Shown here piece by piece: positions 50,899-58,052 of a DNA stretch of 64,000 nt. The number at the start of each line of letters is the position of its first letter. Position 1 is the first letter of the stretch. The notes below the pieces were generated by a model. That model made no database searches, was not told the origin of the DNA, and worked only from the letters and a program-made list of their open reading frames with translations. This DNA is from a virus. The stretch spans positions 1 through 64,000 of IMG/VR virus record IMGVR_UViG_3300036770_003326; one strand, given 5' to 3'. The translations under genes were made by a program, and so were the position numbers.

Positions 50899-51111
50899 AT
50901 GAAAACAATAACAAAATCAGTAATTAAGTTGTCGGATATTCCACAGCATTTACAACAAAATGTAGCATTACAAGGACATAAAATACATACTTATGCAGAG
51001 TTTCACATTGATAATTCAGAACAAGATGATTTAACATTGTGGCTATTAAATAAACATCCTACATTAAAAAGGAAAATAAGTTTTTTAATTCATATTGATA
51101 AATCAGAATAG
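50899..51111 (+). CDS. Small protein in the repeat array (70 aa)
   Basis: MKTITKSVIKLSDIPQHLQQ, then NVALQGHKIHTYAEFHIDNS, then LWLLNKHPTLKRKISFLIHI and DKSE. The repeat that ends it is short (ATAAATCAGAATAG-AATG), so only KSE of the usual ending remains. Function unknown. Confidence 0.65.
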   Translation: MKTITKSVIKLSDIPQHLQQNVALQGHKIHTYAEFHIDNSEQDDLTLWLLNKHPTLKRKISFLIHIDKSE

Positions 51112-51112
51112 A

Positions 51113-51322
51113 ATGACAGCAAAAGAAAAAGCAAATAGATTGTGCATTGATTTTTTAATGAACATTGATACAGATGATTGTGATTTTGGAATGAATAAAG
51201 AAATGGCAAAACAATGTGCATTGGTTGCAGTGAATGAAATACTTGAAAGTTTTATAATAACTATCCCTAAACATCAAACTGAGTTTTGGGAGCAAGTTAA
51301 ACAAGAAATAATTAACCTTTAA
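51113..51322 (+). CDS. MTAKE-family small protein in the repeat array (69 aa)
   Basis: The start is the repeat's ATG (MTAKEKANRLCIDFLMNIDT); a frame open from 51095 is rejected as overlap with the previous gene. GMNKEMAKQCALVAVNEILE and FWEQVKQEIINL follow. Paralogue of the cassette A protein at 48664. It ends with its own TAA before the next repeat. Function unknown. Confidence 0.7.
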   Translation: MTAKEKANRLCIDFLMNIDTDDCDFGMNKEMAKQCALVAVNEILESFIITIPKHQTEFWEQVKQEIINL

Positions 51323-51333
51323 ATTAGAATAAG

Positions 51334-51576
51334 ATGACAGCAGTAGAAGAATTAATACATTTTATTAAAAATGATAGAATGCAAAGTACATACACAAAAG
51401 AACAAATATTGGAACTACTTAAATTTAAGTTAGAAAAAGAGAAAGAGCAGATGATTGAATTTGCTAAGTACACAGAATTTATTGATACAGATAAAAGTGA
51501 TATGAACAAAGTAATAGACTTTTACTTAACACTTGACGGAGAAGAATTTGTTGAAGAAACCTTTAAATCAGAATAA
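51334..51576 (+). CDS. Divergent TAVEWLV-family protein (80 aa)
   Basis: MTAVEELIHFIKNDRMQSTY, then TKEQILELLKFKLEKEKEQM, then DMNKVIDFYLTLDGEEFVEE and TFKSE. The TAVE start and EKEKEQ helix keep the family pattern but the W-L-V is changed to E-L-I. The next gene would start at 51578 in the repeat but is out of frame (see next entry). Confidence 0.65.
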   Translation: MTAVEELIHFIKNDRMQSTYTKEQILELLKFKLEKEKEQMIEFAKYTEFIDTDKSDMNKVIDFYLTLDGEEFVEETFKSE

Positions 51577-51581
51577 GATGG

Positions 51582-51779
51582 AAAACAGCAGTAGAATGGT
51601 TTCAAGAACAGTTTAATAAGTATTATGCTTTTTCAAAGGAAGAAATGCAAACATTTGATTGGATGTTTAACAAAGCCAAAGAAATGGAGAAAGAGCAGAT
51701 AATAGATGCTTGTAAACAATGTTCTTATAGTTATGAAGAAGCAGAACAATACTACAACGAAACCTTTAAATCAGAATAA
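51582..51779 (+). pseudogene. TAVEWLV-family copy with shifted start (65-residue frame)
   Basis: Reading from 51582 gives KTAVEWFQEQFNKYYAFSKE, FNKAKEMEKEQIIDACKQCS and AEQYYNETFKSE, a good family member. But the repeat's ATG (51578-51580) is followed by one extra G, so translation from it leaves the frame (MENSSRMVSRT). The frame could still be used from an internal ATG at 51645 (44 aa) lacking the TAVEWF helix. A single-base insertion or sequencing error are the alternatives. Confidence 0.65.
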
Positions 51780-51780
51780 G

Positions 51781-51858
51781 ATGATGATTGCAATTGTATT
51801 TTTCTTAATAGGAATAGTTGTTGGACTTATAATGGGTTACAACATAATGAAAAAATAA
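51781..51858 (+). CDS. Micro membrane protein (25 aa)
   Basis: MMIAIVFFLIGIVVGLIMGY then NIMKK: one hydrophobic helix and a basic end. Its ATG is the end of a full repeat copy, giving it the same start signal as its neighbours. The size fits single-helix phage micropeptides. Function unknown. Confidence 0.5.
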   Translation: MMIAIVFFLIGIVVGLIMGYNIMKK

Positions 51859-51873
51859 TTAAATCAGAATAAG

Positions 51874-51924
51874 ATGAAAGTAACATATAAATTTTCTTAT
51901 TATACTTTAAACGCTTTAAACTAA
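51874..51924 (+). CDS. Micro-ORF after the last short repeat (16 aa)
   Basis: MKVTYKFSYYTLNALN then stop. The start is placed by the last recognisable repeat copy (AAATCAGAATAAG-ATG). Very short; may be the remnant of a deleted cassette. Confidence 0.3.
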   Translation: MKVTYKFSYYTLNALN

Positions 51925-51930
51925 AATAAA

Positions 51931-52125
51931 ATGAAACAATTTCTTTTATATACACTCTCCTGGATAAGCCAAAACTTGGCTGTACCATTTTGGGTAGTAG
52001 GACACGTTCATTTGAGTATTAATGTATATGAAGATATTTACGAACTGCTAGCGTCATTTGGCATGAACGCAATTGTCCTAGCAGGATTTATTTACGATTA
52101 TTTAAAACAAATAAAAAAATTATAG
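51931..52125 (+). CDS. Small membrane protein (64 aa)
   Basis: KQFLLYTLSWISQNLAVPFW and VVGHVHLSI form a hydrophobic part; FGMNAIVLAGFIYDYLKQIK a second. The leader (CTTTAAACTAAAATAAAATG) is a degenerate form of the array's repeat. Two probable membrane segments, basic C-terminus, function unknown. Confidence 0.6.
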   Translation: MKQFLLYTLSWISQNLAVPFWVVGHVHLSINVYEDIYELLASFGMNAIVLAGFIYDYLKQIKKL

Positions 52126-52128
52126 CAT

Positions 52129-52269
52129 ATGAAATATGAATTTAGAATAATAAAATGGGATACACATTTTATGTTAATACCCACAATAGCAATAGTAAGA
52201 GAAGAAAATGGTGGTATAGGGATATCTTTAGTATGGTTTAATAGGGCAATAGAATTTATTGTGGGATGA
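52129..52269 (+). CDS. Small hypothetical protein (46 aa)
   Basis: MKYEFRIIKWDTHFMLIPTI, then AIVREENGGIGISLVWFNRA and IEFIVG. It looks like a short beta sheet. Starts three bases after the previous stop and its TGA overlaps the next ATG (ATGA), a sign of coupled translation. Confidence 0.5.
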   Translation: MKYEFRIIKWDTHFMLIPTIAIVREENGGIGISLVWFNRAIEFIVG

Positions 52270-52505
52270 CAGAAGAATTTGTAAATAGAGCCATTGATAA
52301 ATTATTTATTATAAATAATAATTCTTTAGTCATACAAGAATTTAGTATTTATTTAGAATATAAGACTTGGTTTATAAAAACCCTTAAAAAACATAATAGT
52401 ACTTATACTAAAAGAGATTTACTAAGAATTTGGAGTGAATTTGAAGAAAAATATATTATAATCCTTAAAATTAAAAATCATGAATATACCTATGAACAAG
52501 AATAG
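52266..52505 (+). CDS. Small hypothetical protein (79 aa)
   Basis: MTEEFVNRAIDKLFIINNNS, then LVIQEFSIYLEYKTWFIKTL and TKRDLLRIWSEFEEKYIIIL: helical and charged. Overlaps both neighbours. No family is recognised. Confidence 0.55.
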   Translation: MTEEFVNRAIDKLFIINNNSLVIQEFSIYLEYKTWFIKTLKKHNSTYTKRDLLRIWSEFEEKYIIILKIKNHEYTYEQE

Positions 52506-52632
52506 TTCCCCTAAAACCTTACCTGAAATAATATCCTATTGGAAAGGATTTAAAGGGAATAGTTTTAATATTGATTTATACATAAAAATATGCTTGGCTA
52601 AAGCTAAATTAATAAATCATGAAAAAAACTGA
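52492..52632 (+). CDS. Small hypothetical protein (46 aa)
   Basis: MNKNSSPKTLPEIISYWKGF, then KGNSFNIDLYIKICLAKAKL and INHEKN. It overlaps the previous gene by 14 bases and the next by 14. Size and frame are consistent with a real small gene but the support is modest. Confidence 0.45.
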   Translation: MNKNSSPKTLPEIISYWKGFKGNSFNIDLYIKICLAKAKLINHEKN

Positions 52633-52885
52633 ACAGCTTACTAGAGTAAGATTAGACGAACTAAGTTTATATCTACAAACAATATATCAGCAGTATGGCA
52701 AAAAAACTAATCAAGAATATGCTGATTTAGTGCAGCATCATTTTAAAGTAGAATGTAGTACTCAAGATATAGAATTTATAGAAGACTTAGAGCACCACAA
52801 AAAACAATTAGATTATGAACTAATATCCAGAAGAGAAGAATATTTTAGATCTCAAGGATTATCAAACTTTTTAGATTATGAGTAA
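52619..52885 (+). CDS. Small helical protein (88 aa)
   Basis: LTRVRLDELSLYLQTIYQQY, then VQHHFKVECSTQDIEFIEDL, then YELISRREEYFRSQGLSNFL. Charged helices; the middle could be a small helix-turn-helix (TNQEYADLVQHHFKVECSTQ-DI). It overlaps the next gene by eight bases. A DNA-binding role is possible but unproven. Confidence 0.55.
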   Translation: MKKTEQLTRVRLDELSLYLQTIYQQYGKKTNQEYADLVQHHFKVECSTQDIEFIEDLEHHKKQLDYELISRREEYFRSQGLSNFLDYE

Positions 52886-53126
52886 TAGTGTAATACAAGA
52901 AATTATCACAAGATTAGAAACAGAGTATGATAAAGCTCACAGTGTTGAATCTAAAAGTATATTAGCATATCTAACAGGGCTGTTAAAAAATAATTATGTT
53001 ATTAAAGAAAAAAATCTTTTAGAAAAATTTTACATTAAAGGCATAATGCAGAGTATAGATAGTTTTGAAAATGATACTATTTTAAAATCTTTTGACGATC
53101 TTTATAATCAAGAAAACTTAACATGA
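52878..53126 (+). CDS. Small helical protein (82 aa)
   Basis: NSVIQEIITRLETEYDKAHS, VESKSILAYLTGLLKNNYVI, EKNLLEKFYIKGIMQSIDSF: an all-helical acidic protein without known motif. Its TGA overlaps the next gene's ATG (ATGA). Confidence 0.55.
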   Translation: MSNSVIQEIITRLETEYDKAHSVESKSILAYLTGLLKNNYVIKEKNLLEKFYIKGIMQSIDSFENDTILKSFDDLYNQENLT

Positions 53127-53338
53127 TGAAAGATAGTTTATTATTATTAGCAGCCGTAGCTATATGGACATACATGGGTATGTATGGCTATATTTATTGG
53201 ACACAAAAAACCAATGATTATTTACACAGAAAATGGAGAAGGGATGAGATAAAATTAATACCTATAATGGGAATTTTAGGTATTTTTTCTTATGTAGTGG
53301 GGCATATTATTTTTAATAACAACAAATATAAAAACTAA
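53123..53338 (+). CDS. Small two-segment membrane protein (71 aa)
   Basis: LLLLAAVAIWTYMGMYGYIY forms the first membrane segment, a basic loop (NDYLHRKWRRDEIKLIP) follows, then IMGILGIFSYVVGHIIF, the second. Positive loop inside is expected. Function unknown. Coupled to the previous gene by an ATGA overlap. Confidence 0.6.
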   Translation: MMKDSLLLLAAVAIWTYMGMYGYIYWTQKTNDYLHRKWRRDEIKLIPIMGILGIFSYVVGHIIFNNNKYKN

Positions 53339-53349
53339 AAAAAAAAATT

Positions 53350-53520
53350 ATGGAGAATTACAAAATAGTAGAAAATGCACATGGTTCTTTTAACATTAAA
53401 AAAAGAACATTATTATTCTTTTGGAAATATTTACCGCATCCAAAATATTCTAACGTAATATGGCATAGTAAGACTCGTAGAGGCGCACAAGCTTATATTA
53501 ACTTACTAGTTAAAAAATAG
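53350..53520 (+). CDS. Small basic protein upstream of DNA polymerase (56 aa)
   Basis: MENYKIVENAHGSFNIKKRT, then LLFFWKYLPHPKYSNVIWHS, then KTRRGAQAYINLLVKK. Very basic with an aromatic centre. It sits 31 bases before the polymerase start. No family is recognised. Confidence 0.5.
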   Translation: MENYKIVENAHGSFNIKKRTLLFFWKYLPHPKYSNVIWHSKTRRGAQAYINLLVKK

Positions 53521-53551
53521 ATAATTATTATCTGTAAAATCTTAAATTAAT

Positions 53552-55306
53552 ATGATTTATTTAGTAACTAACCAACGGAGTTTATTTAATTCCGTTGGTT
53601 ATATTATATGTGATGTAGAAGAATCTTTAAAATATTTAAATAACCTTGATATAATAGCAGTCGATACAGAAACTATGGGTATGGATCCCTATACTTGTAA
53701 TTTAGTTTCTTTGCAATTAGGCGATAACGACAAGCAATATGTAATAGATGTTAATACAGTAGATATCAAAGTATATAAAGAATTACTTGAGAGTAAAACA
53801 CTAATATTTCATAATGCAAAATTTGATTTAAGGTTTTTATATCATCATAATATAGTACCAAAGAAAATATTTGATACTTTTTTAGTAGAAAGAATATTGT
53901 TTACGGGCATAGACTCTGCAAGAAAATCTTTAGATGCTGTAGTGCATAAATACTGCAAAATAGAACTTGATAAAACTGTTCGCGGTGCCATTCACAGAGA
54001 AGGTTTGAGTACAAGAGTAATAAAATATGCTGCTTACGATGTAAAGTTTCTTCATGAAGTAATGAGAAAACAACAAGTATTTCTACAAGAACATAACTTA
54101 ACTCGTACTGCTAGTTTAGACAATGAATTTGTTAAAGTTCTAGCTTATATAGAGTATTGTGGTTTTTATCTAAATCCTAAAGATTGGCAAAAAAAGTGCG
54201 AAGAAGACTTGAAAGATCTAAACGTCATAAAAGCACAATTGGATCAATTTATTCTAGATAATCCTGAAAAATATAGCAAGTATATAGACAATCAATTAAG
54301 TTTATTTGACGAAGGAACAAAATGTAAATTAAACTGGGCTTCTTCTCATCAAGTAATTCCTTTTATGCAAAGTCTAGGTGTTGATACTCTTACTAAAGAT
54401 AAACAAACAGGCTTATCTAAACATTCTGTAGATAAAAAAGTAATAGGGCCACAAAAGAAAAAACATCCTATTATTAAAACTTATATAGAATTTACTGAGC
54501 ATCAAAAAGTTGTAAGTACTTATGGTGAAAATTGGTTTAATTATATTAATCCTGTTACTAAACGTGTACATAGCAATTATCAGCAAATTATGAATACTGG
54601 TAGATTATCTAGTGGTCAAAAAGGAGATAGAAAGAAAAACTTACCACAATTGCCTAATATGCAAAATATACCTAGTGATTCTAGAACTAGATCATGTTTT
54701 CAAGCACAAAAAGGTAACAAACTTATAGTGAGTGACTATTCTGGCCAAGAACAAATAGTATTGGCTAATAAGAGTTTGGATCCTGACTTGTTATATTTTT
54801 ATTCTCAAGGTCTTGGAGATATGCATAGTTTTGTTGCAAGTAAAATATTTCCTGAGCTTAGTAATTTAACTCTTGATGAGATTAAAAACAACCACAAAGA
54901 CAAACGACAGATTGCTAAAGGTGCTGGTTTTGCGATAAATTATGGTGGTACTGGAATTACTATTTCTCAAAATCTTTCTATTTCTATGGAAGAAGGCGAA
55001 AAAGTATATCAAGAATATTTTAAAGCATTTCCTGGATTAGCTAATTATTTTAAACAAGAAAAACAAAAGGCTTTAAAACTAGGCTATATAGAGTTTAATA
55101 ATATTAGCAACCGTAAATGTTTTATAGATTATTTTCAAGACTTTACTAGATTGCACAATGATATTTATAATACAGAAGGTTTTTGGGAAAATTACAAACA
55201 CGAAAAAGAAAATAATACTGAAAAATTTAAATTGTTCTATAAACCCAAAGTACGTGAATATTTTATGAAAAAAGGTGATATTGAACGTATGTCACTTAAT
55301 TATCCT
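53552..55306 (+). CDS. DNA polymerase, family A, exon 1 (residues 1-585)
   Basis: Replicative polymerase with proofreading. Exo I AVDTETMGMD (Asp38, Glu40), Exo II FHNAKFDLRF (Asp92), Exo III KYAAYDVKFL (Tyr159, Asp163). Polymerase motif A is IVSDYSGQEQ (Asp395); motif B is RQIAKGAGFAINYGG (Arg452, Lys456, Tyr464). The reading frame runs to …SLNYP and then meets a stop five bases into a group I intron. Joined at 55306/56149 to exon 2 it gives a 669-residue protein with the uninterrupted family signature LNYP-IQGSSAD. Confidence 0.92.
53570..53600 (+). promoter_or_regulatory. Hairpin inside the first codons of the polymerase gene
   Basis: AACCAACGGA (53570-53579) and TCCGTTGGTT (53591-53600) form a perfect 10-base stem with an 11-base loop, 18 bases after the ATG. 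Stems at this place can limit translation or bind the gene's own product; it could also be chance. Protein in this place reads TNQRSLFNSVGY. Confidence 0.4.
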
Positions 55307-56148
55307 AAATGAATGGGACCTTACTCAGTGATGAGTATTGCAAACTCCGTGAATTGCTGGAAGGCTAAGGGCACGTCCGCCTATGCTAATCAGCAGCCAA
55401 GACTACTAGGAATAGTAGTAAGGTTCAGAGACTAGGTTATGGAGACCAGAACGGTCGGTAAAAACCCACGAGTGCGGAGCATCTTTAATTAATTATCCAA
55501 ATAAACTATTAGGATAATTAAAACAATTTAAGTATTTTTGCTAAAATATTAAAACTATGATAGCAAAAAAATGTAGTAAATGCCAAAAAGTACTTCCTAT
55601 AGAAGAATTTTATAAATATGCCAAAAGTAAAGACGGGTTAACACATCATTGTCAGCATTGTTATAGAAAATATAGGAAAGAAAAACAAGAACATTATCGT
55701 CAATATATGGAAAATCGTAGAAAAACTGATAATGAACGTGTCAAACAAATGAAAAATAAGTCTTGGCAAAATTTAGATCCTAGGAAAAAAATGTTACAAC
55801 AAGTTAAAAATCGTTGTAATAGAAAAAACTTAGAATTTAATTTAGAATTAGAAGATATTATTTTACCGCCAGTATGTCCATTATTAGAAATACCTTTTGT
55901 TGTAGGTACTAGAGATAATTATGAACACACATATAGTTTAGATAGGATAGACTCTTCTAAAGGATATATTAAAGGTAATGTTTGGGTAATTACAAAGTTG
56001 GCAAATTCTATGAAAAACTCTGCTTCTAAAGAAGAGTTAGTAGTTTTTGCTAAAAACATATTTAAATATTTTAAAGATGATGATATAGTCCGAACTGTAT
56101 AGAAATATACAGAAATATGAGATAAAGAGCTCATATAGTAACAAATTG
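55307..56148 (+). ncRNA. Group I intron in the DNA polymerase gene
   Basis: 842 bases. P1: exon end TCCT pairs with intron GGGA (55315-55318), giving the required U-G pair at the 5' splice site. Q-like AATCAGCAGCCAAG (55388-55401), R-like GTTCAGAGACTAGG (55423-55436), S-like GATATAGTCC ending 56091. P9 is CTGTATA-GAAA-TATACAG (56095-56112), and a further stem ATATGAG/CTCATAT follows. It ends with G at 56148. Removal restores NYP-IQGSSAD. An HNH gene fills the loop between R and S. Confidence 0.9.
55557..56102 (+). CDS. HNH homing endonuclease of the intron (181 aa)
   Basis: The N-terminus has a zinc-finger pattern (CSKCQKVLPIEEF, then HHCQHC) of the kind that joins HNH nucleases in phage introns. 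The catalytic part contains CPLLEIPF and YSLDRIDSSKGYIKGNVWVI followed by TKLANSMKNSASKEEL, the typical 'LDRID…GY…GNV…AN…K' version of HNH. It would cut intronless polymerase genes to spread the intron. The gene's end overlaps the intron S element and P9. Confidence 0.88.
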   Translation: MIAKKCSKCQKVLPIEEFYKYAKSKDGLTHHCQHCYRKYRKEKQEHYRQYMENRRKTDNERVKQMKNKSWQNLDPRKKMLQQVKNRCNRKNLEFNLELEDIILPPVCPLLEIPFVVGTRDNYEHTYSLDRIDSSKGYIKGNVWVITKLANSMKNSASKEELVVFAKNIFKYFKDDDIVRTV

Positions 56149-56403
56149 ATTCAAGGATCTTCTGCTGACATTACAAAACTTGCAGGTATATATTTCTTTA
56201 GGTATTTAGAAGAAAATAATTTAGTATTTAAAGTGCTTATGCCTAATGTAGTTCATGACGAATGGATTGTAGAAAGTCCTGAAAACATGGCTGAAGAAAT
56301 AAGTAAAGTCTTAAAACAATGTATGGAAGATGCTGGTAAATTATTTTGCCCTGTTGTAAAATTATCTGCTGATCCACATATCACTGATTATTGGGAGCAT
56401 TAA
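56149..56403 (+). CDS. DNA polymerase, family A, exon 2 (residues 586-669)
   Basis: Begins IQGSSADITKLAGIYFF and carries motif C, NVVHDEWIVES (His621, Asp622, Glu623), the second catalytic acid of the polymerase. The exon has no start of its own in good context (a TTG at 56146 is the intron end). Without splicing the protein would lack motif C and be inactive, so splicing is essential for replication. Confidence 0.9.
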   Translation: MQGSSADITKLAGIYFFRYLEENNLVFKVLMPNVVHDEWIVESPENMAEEISKVLKQCMEDAGKLFCPVVKLSADPHITDYWEH

Positions 56404-56413
56404 AAAATAAAAT

Positions 56414-56806
56414 ATGGAAAAAGATATAAATTTTAACGAGTTTGATGTATTAATAAATAACTACGAGAAGAAAATAGAAATATTGAAAAAATGTAAATAC
56501 TATTACAATTATTTTAAAAAAGTAAAAAATTCTAAAAATAGTTACTTAGTAGAATTGCGCACTAAAATAGGTAAAGAATTATATGATATGGGTGCTAGTC
56601 TTACTGAAGTAGGCAAAGCAATTGGAAGAAATCATTGTACTGTAATACATAATAGAAAAACAAGTGCTCATAGGTATATAGAAGATATAGTAGAAGAAAA
56701 TGCTCATTACTGGATAGAAAATAATTTGTATCCAAGTACTTTAAGTGTGAAAAAATACAATCAACCTTATAAAGTAACTTTTAAATTAGTAAAAAAAGAT
56801 GACTAG
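56414..56806 (+). CDS. DnaA domain IV-like DNA-binding protein (130 aa)
   Basis: Residues ~48-84, TKIGKELYDMGASLTEVGKA then IGRNHCTVIHNRKTS, match the DnaA domain IV signature in which '(D/N)H-x-T-V-(I/L)H' contacts the DnaA box. There is no AAA+ domain; the N-terminal part is helical (NNYEKKIEILKKCKYYYNYF), the C-terminal part basic. It might mark the phage origin or bind host DnaA boxes. It overlaps the helicase gene by eight bases, inside the replication cluster. Confidence 0.65.
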   Translation: MEKDINFNEFDVLINNYEKKIEILKKCKYYYNYFKKVKNSKNSYLVELRTKIGKELYDMGASLTEVGKAIGRNHCTVIHNRKTSAHRYIEDIVEENAHYWIENNLYPSTLSVKKYNQPYKVTFKLVKKDD

Positions 56807-58052
56807 AACAGAAAGACAAATAGAAGTTCTAAAGCGTTGGCGATTAAATAATTATAGTGGCATATTTCAAGCAGCTACAGGTTTTGGTAAAACTTATACT
56901 GCTATTATGGCTATAAAAGGCATGGTGCCAAGAGCTGGAATACAATCATGTTTGATTGTAGTTCCTACAATTGCCTTAAAAAATCAATGGGAAAAAGAAT
57001 TAGAGGTTCATAAAGTAAATTTTGCTGAAGTATTAGTAATTAATACTGCTATCAAACAAAATAGAAATTATGATTTTTTAATTCTTGACGAGTGCCATAG
57101 ATACGCTGCAGAAAGCTTCAGAAAAATATTTGAATTAGTAGAATTTAAATATATTTTAGGCCTAACTGCTACTTTAGAACGTGAAGATAACCTTCATGAA
57201 ATAATTTTAGAGTATCTACAAGTAATAGATAAAATTACTGTTGATGAAGCATTAGAAAATAATTGGATATCTCCTTACACAGTTTATAATATTGCTGTGC
57301 CTCTTAGTGCTGCTGAACAAATAGATTATAATAAATCTGACAATGCTTTTAAACATTTTGCTGCTAAACTTGGCTATGGTGGTCAAGCTTTTAAAAATGC
57401 AGGAGCATTCTTAAAATCTAGTGATAAAGCTTTACAAGGCCAAGCAGGTGCTTATTATAATGCAATGAGAAAGCGCAAAAATATTTGTTTAAATAACTCA
57501 AATAAAATAGACGCAGTAGACAAGATTATAAAGAATACGGGAAAACGTAATGGCTTGATATTTAGTGCGACTACAGAATTTGCAGAAAGTTTGCAAGATA
57601 AACTTGGGGATATTTGTATGACTTTTCATAGCAAAATAACAAAAAAGGTGCAAAAAGAAATAGTAGCGAGGTTCAAAGACAAAAGGACTAAAGTACGCTA
57701 TTTAAGTACTGTACAAGCTCTAAACGAGGGCTTTAATGTGCCTGATTGTTCTTTGGCTATTATTGCGGGCAGTAACTCAACAAAACGCACATTTATACAG
57801 CAATTAGGGCGGGTAGTTCGTATGCAACCAGACAAACAAGCAGTTATCATAAACCTTTATAGTCCAGGTACTCAAGATGAAGTTTGGATGAGAAAAAGGC
57901 TAGATGGAATTGATAAAAATCGAGTATTTTTTTGTAACTTAGATGAGTTTTTAAATCAATTTATTTATGGAGATAACCTTGAGTTTGGCGCTGATGAAGC
58001 GGTCCAACCTAACCCCGAATCAATTGGTGTTACTGAAATTACTATATCATAA
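56799..58052 (+). CDS. SF2 DNA helicase (417 aa)
   Basis: Motif I ATGFGKT (26-32), motif Ia VVPTIALKNQWEKEL, motif II DECH (97-100), motif III LTATLERED (122-130), motif IV-V region SATTEFAESLQD and LNEGFNVPDCSLAII, motif VI QLGRVVRMQPDK (335-346). The enzyme unwinds or remodels DNA with ATP; it resembles the UvsW/XPB-like helicases of phages. Length is that of a minimal two-domain helicase. It shares its last 59 bases with the next gene. Confidence 0.88.
   Translation: MTRTERQIEVLKRWRLNNYSGIFQAATGFGKTYTAIMAIKGMVPRAGIQSCLIVVPTIALKNQWEKELEVHKVNFAEVLVINTAIKQNRNYDFLILDECHRYAAESFRKIFELVEFKYILGLTATLEREDNLHEIILEYLQVIDKITVDEALENNWISPYTVYNIAVPLSAAEQIDYNKSDNAFKHFAAKLGYGGQAFKNAGAFLKSSDKALQGQAGAYYNAMRKRKNICLNNSNKIDAVDKIIKNTGKRNGLIFSATTEFAESLQDKLGDICMTFHSKITKKVQKEIVARFKDKRTKVRYLSTVQALNEGFNVPDCSLAIIAGSNSTKRTFIQQLGRVVRMQPDKQAVIINLYSPGTQDEVWMRKRLDGIDKNRVFFCNLDEFLNQFIYGDNLEFGADEAVQPNPESIGVTEITIS

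Larger units (their letters stand above)
47972..51876 (+). repeat. Dispersed stop/start repeat linking small ORFs (14 copies)
   Basis: Consensus ACCTTTAAATCAGAATAA followed by (A/G)ATG. Copies: 47972-47994, 48303-48326, 48529-48548 (no ATG follows), 49464-49487, 49687-49710, 49887-49909, 50091-50113, 50490-50513, 50879-50901, 51098-51115 (short), 51313-51336, 51557-51580, 51760-51783, 51858-51876 (short). A degenerate copy may lie at 51913-51933. Where an ORF reads into the repeat in frame, it ends …TFKSE-stop inside it; in each complete copy the next ORF's ATG is the repeat's end. The repeat thus carries the stop codon, A-rich leader and start codon at once. It is not CRISPR: spacers are genes of 60-400 bases. 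Confidence 0.9.

Noticed and set aside
47972-51876. Possible CRISPR array from regularly recurring repeats
   Set aside because: Repeat distances vary from about 80 to 900 bases, the spacers are protein genes, and the repeat encodes stop and start codons. No cas genes are present.
49435-51900. A third integron-like cassette starting at 49435
   Set aside because: Its start TTATCCGC would need GCGGATAAC near its end; I did not find it downstream, so only two complete cassettes are claimed.
55313-55556. Broken C-terminal part of the polymerase, i.e. a real truncation at 55312
   Set aside because: Intron elements and the exact restoration of LNYP-IQGSSAD by splicing explain the stop codon; the gene is split but intact.
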